Of a DNA stretch of 10,334 nt, positions 7,262 through 10,334 are shown in pieces. Made by a program: the position numbers and the translations under genes. Position 1 is the stretch's first letter; each line of letters begins with the position of its first letter. Under the pieces are notes generated by a model. It was not told the DNA's origin, did not search any database, and saw only the letters and a program-made list of their open reading frames with translations. Origin of the DNA: an uncultured Burkholderiales bacterium (GTDB lineage Bacteria > Pseudomonadota > Gammaproteobacteria > Burkholderiales > Burkholderiaceae_E); NCBI GenBank assembly GCA_903923345.1, contig CAIXXI010000225.1:1-10334 (forward strand). Reading direction: 5' to 3'.

Positions 7262-8208
7262 CGTGTGCCCGCCAGAATGCTCATCACCGCCATTCGAATC
7301 GCAATGCCGAAAGTCACCTGCGACAGGATCACCGACTGCGCCCCATCAGCCACCGCAGAATCAATTTCGACACCGCGATTCATCGGCCCCGGATGCATCA
7401 CGATCGCGTCTGGCCTGGCCAGCGCGAGCTTCTCCGGCGTGAGCCCGTAATGCTTGAAGAACTCCTGCGCCGAGGGCAGCAACGCACCGCGCATCCGCTC
7501 GTTTTGCAGCCTCAGCATGATGATCACATCGACATCCTTCAGGCCCGCCTTCATGTCGGTGAAGACGCGCACACCCATTTGCTCAAGACCCGGTGGCAGC
7601 AGGGTCAGAGGCCCGATGGCCCGGACTTCCGGCACGCCCAGCGTGGTGAGGGCATGGATGTCGCTGCGCGCCACGCGCGAATGAAGGATGTCGCCCACAA
7701 CGGCCACGCGCAGCTGCGTGAAGTCCTTCTTGAAGTGCCGGATGGTGTACATGTCGAGCAGCCCCTGCGTGGGGTGCGCATGGCGACCATCACCGGCATT
7801 GATCACATGCAGGCCCGGGCCGACATGCTGCGCGATCATGTAGGGCGCACCGCTTTGCGCGTGACGCACCACGAACATGTCGGCATTCATCGCCGCGAGG
7901 TTGTCGATGGTGTCGAGCAGCGACTCGCCCTTGGAGGTCGAAGACGAGCGCACATCCAGATTGACCACATCGGCAGACAGACGCGTGGCCGCGATCTCGA
8001 AGGTGGTTCGGGTGCGGGTGCTGTTCTCGAAAAACAGATTGAAGACCGATTTACCGCGCAACAGCGGCACTTTCTTGACCGCCCGATCACTGACCTCCAA
8101 GAACGACGAAGCGGTGTCCAGAATGTGAGTGATCAGGTCTCTCGGCAGGCCTTCGATGGAGAGGAGATGGCGCAGTTCGCCATGCTCGTTGAGTTGCGGA
8201 TGTCGCAT
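7258..8208 (-). CDS. pyrB: Aspartate carbamoyltransferase catalytic subunit
   Basis: This 316-residue cytoplasmic enzyme joins carbamoyl phosphate and aspartate, the first committed step of pyrimidine synthesis. The carbamoyl-phosphate loop is FFENSTRTRTTFE (59-71), followed by STSKGES (90-96) with its catalytic Ser/Lys. Next come HAHPTQGLLD (143-152), GDILHSRVARSD (172-183) and the aspartate-side HPGPMNRGVEI (272-282). All key residues are present. No regulatory pyrI gene follows. The inactive dihydroorotase gene follows instead, which points to class A ATCase (about six PyrB and six PyrC' chains). The ATG begins immediately after the pyrR TGA (8209-8211), and the stop overlaps pyrC' by 4 bases, so the three genes are very likely translated in concert. 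The longer N terminus compared with enteric PyrB is usual for this class, where it can carry the nucleotide effector site. Confidence 0.97.
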   Translation of the reverse strand: MRHPQLNEHGELRHLLSIEGLPRDLITHILDTASSFLEVSDRAVKKVPLLRGKSVFNLFFENSTRTRTTFEIAATRLSADVVNLDVRSSSTSKGESLLDTIDNLAAMNADMFVVRHAQSGAPYMIAQHVGPGLHVINAGDGRHAHPTQGLLDMYTIRHFKKDFTQLRVAVVGDILHSRVARSDIHALTTLGVPEVRAIGPLTLLPPGLEQMGVRVFTDMKAGLKDVDVIIMLRLQNERMRGALLPSAQEFFKHYGLTPEKLALARPDAIVMHPGPMNRGVEIDSAVADGAQSVILSQVTFGIAIRMAVMSILAGTR

Positions 8209-8778
8209 TCAGCGAGCCTCCAGCGTCAGCACGAAGCGACCATCTGCTTCGCGTTTGAGTCGCAAAGATTGACCAGGCGTCAACTCGGTGCGCAAGCCCG
8301 CCAGTGCAGCATGCACCGGCAACTGCCGCCCGCCCCGATCGACCAGCACGGCCAGCTCGACCGAACGCGGCCGGCCATAGTCGAAGAGTTCATTGATCGC
8401 GGCGCGCACCGTGCGCCCGGTGAAGAGCACATCGTCGACCAGCACGATGTGGGCGTCTTCAACCGCGAAATCGATCGAGGTCTTGCCGGCCTCACCGCGG
8501 GTGCGCAAACCACGCTCGGAATAATCGTCGCGGTGAAAGGCGCTCGACAAAAAGCCGAGCGGGGCTTGCGGGCACAGGTCCCGGTGCAGGCGCTCAGCAA
8601 CCCAGGCTCCGCCGGTATGGATCCCGACGATGGCCACGCTGCCAGGCTCAGCACCGGCCAGCCGTGCGGCCACGATGGCTTTGAGATCGGCATAGACCGC
8701 CTCGGCATCGGGTGCGGCAAGCACCGGGCTGTGAGCAGATGGGGACGAGTGGGGCATGGTCATGCTGTCAGCCTGCAA
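8209..8778 (-). CDS. pyrR: PyrR: pyrimidine regulator / uracil phosphoribosyltransferase
   Basis: The protein has a type I phosphoribosyltransferase fold. GIHTGG (52-57) is the pyrophosphate loop, FHRDDY (81-86) the hood/flexible-loop region, and VLVDDVLFTGRT (112-123) the PRPP-binding signature. LVDRGGRQLPV (145-155) closes the domain as in PyrR. In Bacillus PyrR binds pyr mRNA when UMP is abundant and also makes UMP from uracil. In proteobacteria its regulatory mode is less settled, and I see no match to the Bacillus PyrR-binding loop here. The longest version is 189 residues from a TTG at 8778. The ATG at 8763 (Met6), with an AGG eight bases upstream, is the better start and would give 184 residues; ATG 8757 is also possible. 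The stop abuts the pyrB ATG with no gap. Confidence 0.9.
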   Translation of the reverse strand: MQADSMTMPHSSPSAHSPVLAAPDAEAVYADLKAIVAARLAGAEPGSVAIVGIHTGGAWVAERLHRDLCPQAPLGFLSSAFHRDDYSERGLRTRGEAGKTSIDFAVEDAHIVLVDDVLFTGRTVRAAINELFDYGRPRSVELAVLVDRGGRQLPVHAALAGLRTELTPGQSLRLKREADGRFVLTLEAR

Positions 8779-8791
8779 AAAGCCTGCAAAA
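8770..8791. repeat. Two tandem copies of an 11-base unit with T runs at the pyrR start
   Basis: The plus-strand unit AGCCTGCAAAA occurs twice in tandem (8770-8780 and 8781-8791), followed by two more A's. On the transcribed minus strand this reads as a run of six T's and a run of five T's, each followed by GCAGGC, just ahead of or within the 5' end of pyrR. One copy supplies both the AGG in front of the ATG at 8763 and the possible TTG start at 8778. No stable hairpin lies immediately before either T run, so it does not look like a simple terminator. Confidence 0.7.
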
Positions 8792-8858
8792 AAGTTCGCC
8801 GTTCTTGTACCGGTTCAGCCCGCGAGGGCCACCGCCGGGCCCGCAGCGTCACAAGTGG

Positions 8859-9293
8859 TCAGGACCCGGCACCCAGGCCGCCGAGGTACTGCTCCAGGAT
8901 GACTGCAGCAGCCACCGCATCGTCTTCCTGAGGCCTGCGGCTTCGGGGCATCGATCGAGCACGGTCCTCGATCATAGCCTGCGCCTCGCGGCTGGAAAAA
9001 CGCTCATCGACCGTCTCGACCGGCAGGCTGAAGCGTCCGCGCAATTGGTTGGTGAAGCGCTGAGCGCGCCGGGTGGTGTCGCTCTCGGAGCCATCTTCGT
9101 TCAGGGGCCGGCCGACCACCAGCCTTTGCGGTTGCCAGGTCCGGATGAGGGATTCGATATGAGCGAAGCGCTGCGCCTCGGGCGTGCTGTCGAAGACCTC
9201 GAGGGCGCGGGCTGTTCGGGTCAGTGTGTTGCCCAGCGCCACACCGATGCGGCGCACGCCGAAATCGAAGGCCAGCAGGGTCTCATCAGGCAT
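8859..9293 (-). CDS. ruvX: YqgF/RuvX, RNase H-fold nuclease (pre-16S rRNA processing / Holliday junction resolvase homologue)
   Basis: This small cytoplasmic protein of 144 residues has the usual family length. The first acidic residue is Asp10 in LAFDFGVRRIGVALG (7-21). VVGRPLNEDGSE (59-70) matches the conserved VVGxPxxxdGs segment. VETVDERFSS (92-101) and EDDAVAAAVILEQYL (123-137) supply the remaining RuvC-like acidic residues. In E. coli YqgF is essential and takes part in maturing the 5' end of 16S rRNA; a resolvase role was proposed from its fold. The frame extends upstream to 9521, but that part overlaps yqgE and has no family resemblance. The ATG at 9293 puts the first motif at residue 7, as in homologues. 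It overlaps the yqgE stop by 8 bases, so translation is likely coupled. Confidence 0.94.
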   Translation of the reverse strand: MPDETLLAFDFGVRRIGVALGNTLTRTARALEVFDSTPEAQRFAHIESLIRTWQPQRLVVGRPLNEDGSESDTTRRAQRFTNQLRGRFSLPVETVDERFSSREAQAMIEDRARSMPRSRRPQEDDAVAAAVILEQYLGGLGAGS

Positions 9294-9855
9294 GTCCGGC
9301 CGACGACGACAGGAAGGCTGGATCGATTCCCAGAAGGCCGAAGGCACGGTTGAGCTTGTGCTCGATGGGCGTCTCGAAGATGACCTTCGGATCCGCCTCG
9401 ACGGTGAGCCAGGCGTTGCGGGCAATCTCGTCTTCCAGTTGCCCCGGCCCCCAACCCGAATAGCCCAGGGTGACCAGCAGGCGCTCCGGTCCGGTGCCCT
9501 GGGCCACCGCCTCGAGCACATCCTTGGAAGAGGTCAGGCCCAGTGAATCGTTGATCGACACCGTGGAGCTCCAGGTGCCGAGTGGCTCGTGCAGCACGAA
9601 ACCCCGGTCGGTCTGCACCGGACCGCCGAACAACACCGGTGCAGCGCCCACCAGTGCAATCTCGAGCTTGAGGTCGATGCGCTCGAAAAGCGACTTCAGA
9701 TCGAGCTCCATCGGGCGATTGATCACCAGACCTAACGCCCCCTTGGGGCTGTGCTCGGCCACGAACACCACCGCACCACCAAAGCTGGAGTCGGCCATGC
9801 CCGGCATTGCAAGCAGGAAATGGTTGGTGAGGTTGGTCGCTTCGGATGCGCTCAT
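9286..9855 (-). CDS. yqgE: YqgE/AlgH family protein
   Basis: This 189-residue protein belongs to the YqgE/AlgH (DUF179) family, whose biochemical role is unsettled. AlgH was named for an effect on alginate genes in Pseudomonas. Family landmarks are NLTNHFLLAMPGM (8-20), FVAEHSPKGALGLVINRP (31-48), FGGPVQTDRGFVLH (77-89), GYSGWGPGQLE (131-141) and NAWL (147-150). I chose the ATG at 9855 because it places NLTNHFLLAMP near the N terminus, as in E. coli YqgE (187 residues). A GTG at 9888 would add 11 residues without family similarity. It is the first gene of the minus-strand operon, and yqgE-yqgF adjacency is conserved widely in proteobacteria. The photolyase gene diverges from it across about 80 bases. 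Confidence 0.93.
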   Translation of the reverse strand: MSASEATNLTNHFLLAMPGMADSSFGGAVVFVAEHSPKGALGLVINRPMELDLKSLFERIDLKLEIALVGAAPVLFGGPVQTDRGFVLHEPLGTWSSTVSINDSLGLTSSKDVLEAVAQGTGPERLLVTLGYSGWGPGQLEDEIARNAWLTVEADPKVIFETPIEHKLNRAFGLLGIDPAFLSSSAGHA

Positions 9856-9861
9856 CGGTCG

Positions 9862-9890
9862 ATTGTAAGGGCCACCCTCAGGCGGCACAA
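9862..9890 (-). promoter_or_regulatory. Candidate promoter for the yqgE-pyr operon (possibly leaderless)
   Basis: Read on the minus strand, TACAAT (9867-9862) differs from the -10 consensus at one position. TTGTGC (9890-9885) lies 17 bases upstream as a poor -35, matching only TTG. The -10 box ends 6 bases before the chosen yqgE ATG, so transcription would begin at or next to that codon. That fits the lack of a ribosome site there. One-mismatch -10 boxes arise by chance, so this is only a candidate. Confidence 0.25.
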
Positions 9891-9935
9891 TCGCGCTGCG
9901 CTCACGCCATCACCCGCCTAGCAGGCACGACCCCC

Positions 9936-10334
9936 TTGAAGACACCCCCTTTCGATATCGGCCTGGTCTGGTTCAGACGCGACCTGCGCCTTGCGGATCA
10001 CGCAGCCCTGCAGGCGGCTTTGAGCACCTGCCAGCGGGTGTATTGCGTGTTCATCTTCGACCGCGACATCCTCGATGCCCTGCCCGATCGAAGCGACCGT
10101 CGGGTCGAATTCATTCAGGCCAGTCTGGTCGAAATCGATGCGCGGCTTCGCGAAGTGGGCAGCGGGCTGATCGTGGCCCACGATCGGGGCGCGCCGGCCA
10201 TCGCCGCACTCGCCGCCCGTCTTGAAGCGCAGGCAGTCTTTGCAGCACGCGACTATGAACCCCAGGCCGTCACACGCGATGCCCTCGCACGAGAGCTCCT
10301 GAGCTCGGTCGGGCGTGAACTCAGGCTGGTGAAA
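9936..10334 (+). CDS. phrB: Deoxyribodipyrimidine photolyase, N-terminal part (3' end outside window)
   Basis: The frame is open to the last base of the window, giving 133 residues. GLVWFRRDLRLADHAAL (9-25) is the canonical beginning of the photolyase/cryptochrome N-terminal antenna domain. CVFIFDRDILDAL (37-49), DRRVEFIQASLVEIDARL (54-71) and VFAARDYEPQA (101-111) continue its Rossmann-like fold. The family repairs UV-induced cyclobutane pyrimidine dimers with blue light and reduced FAD. The FAD-binding half lies beyond the window, so a cryptochrome-like relative cannot be excluded. The start is inferred as TTG at 9936, because no ATG or GTG lies close to the conserved region. AGCAGG at 9920-9925 is a plausible ribosome site 10 bases upstream. 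An in-frame ATG at 9846 would put about 30 extra residues inside yqgE and is unlikely. Confidence 0.88.
   Translation, partial: MKTPPFDIGLVWFRRDLRLADHAALQAALSTCQRVYCVFIFDRDILDALPDRSDRRVEFIQASLVEIDARLREVGSGLIVAHDRGAPAIAALAARLEAQAVFAARDYEPQAVTRDALARELLSSVGRELRLVK

Noticed and set aside
8779..8858. Possible Rho-independent terminator before pyrR
   Set aside because: The only clear local stem (GCCC-TCGC-GGGC) is four pairs and too far from the T run, so the sequence does not support a terminator.
7393..8931. Long plus-strand open frame (512 codons) opposite pyrB and pyrR
   Set aside because: It lies antisense to two genes with complete family motifs, and its translation is rich in Arg, His and Gln with no recognisable motif. 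This is a usual artefact of G+C-rich coding DNA.
9294..9521. N-terminal extension of ruvX by 76 residues
   Set aside because: The extension lies wholly within yqgE, is Arg/Ser/Pro-rich and precedes the normal RuvX start. The ATG at 9293 matches the family length.
9856..9888. GTG start for yqgE at 9888
   Set aside because: It would add residues MPPEGGPYNRP, which do not fit the family, and it would run across the candidate promoter.

Overview
This is a G+C-rich proteobacterial chromosome segment, most likely from a betaproteobacterium. The case rests on gene order: photolyase diverging from yqgE-ruvX-pyrR-pyrB-pyrC' and followed by an acyltransferase and apaH. I recall this order from Burkholderiales-type genomes. 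An ATCase paired with a catalytically dead dihydroorotase is also typical of beta- and gammaproteobacteria. All genes look intact except the first and last, which are cut by the window edges. Start codons include several TTGs, and Shine-Dalgarno sites are generally weak.

Positions 1-4220 (+ strand) are the downstream end of a surface-polysaccharide (O-antigen or capsule type) cluster. In order they encode the tail of a GtrA-family membrane protein, a family 2 glycosyltransferase, a WbpL/WecA-type polyprenyl-phosphate sugar-1-phosphate transferase, and a WbpM-type membrane-bound UDP-sugar 4,6-dehydratase. The last two would respectively load the first sugar onto undecaprenyl phosphate and make the nucleotide-sugar precursor. 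The glycosyltransferase would extend the lipid-linked glycan, and the GtrA protein may move a lipid-linked sugar across the membrane. These genes overlap or sit within about 40 bases of each other, so they are probably one transcript.

Positions 4269-5087 (+) encode ApaH, the diadenosine tetraphosphate hydrolase. It converges on the minus-strand operon. The short gap between them holds a perfect inverted repeat.

Positions 5133-9855 (- strand, read right to left) are a compact operon: yqgE, ruvX, pyrR, pyrB, pyrC' and plsC. Neighbouring genes overlap by 8 and 4 bases, abut, or are 7 bases apart. The exception is a gap of about 80-95 bases before pyrR. PyrB is the ATCase catalytic chain. PyrC' is a dihydroorotase homologue that has lost its metal ligands and is expected to be structural. 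PyrR is a PRTase-fold pyrimidine regulator. At the pyrC'/plsC boundary a second copy of the same palindrome lies inside the pyrC' reading frame and encodes its last residues.

Positions 9936-10334 (+) hold the N-terminal third of a deoxyribodipyrimidine photolyase with a TTG start, transcribed divergently from yqgE.

I found no RNA gene, CRISPR array, complete mobile element or clearly novel system. The most unusual feature is the pair of identical palindromes bracketing plsC, one of which has become coding sequence.
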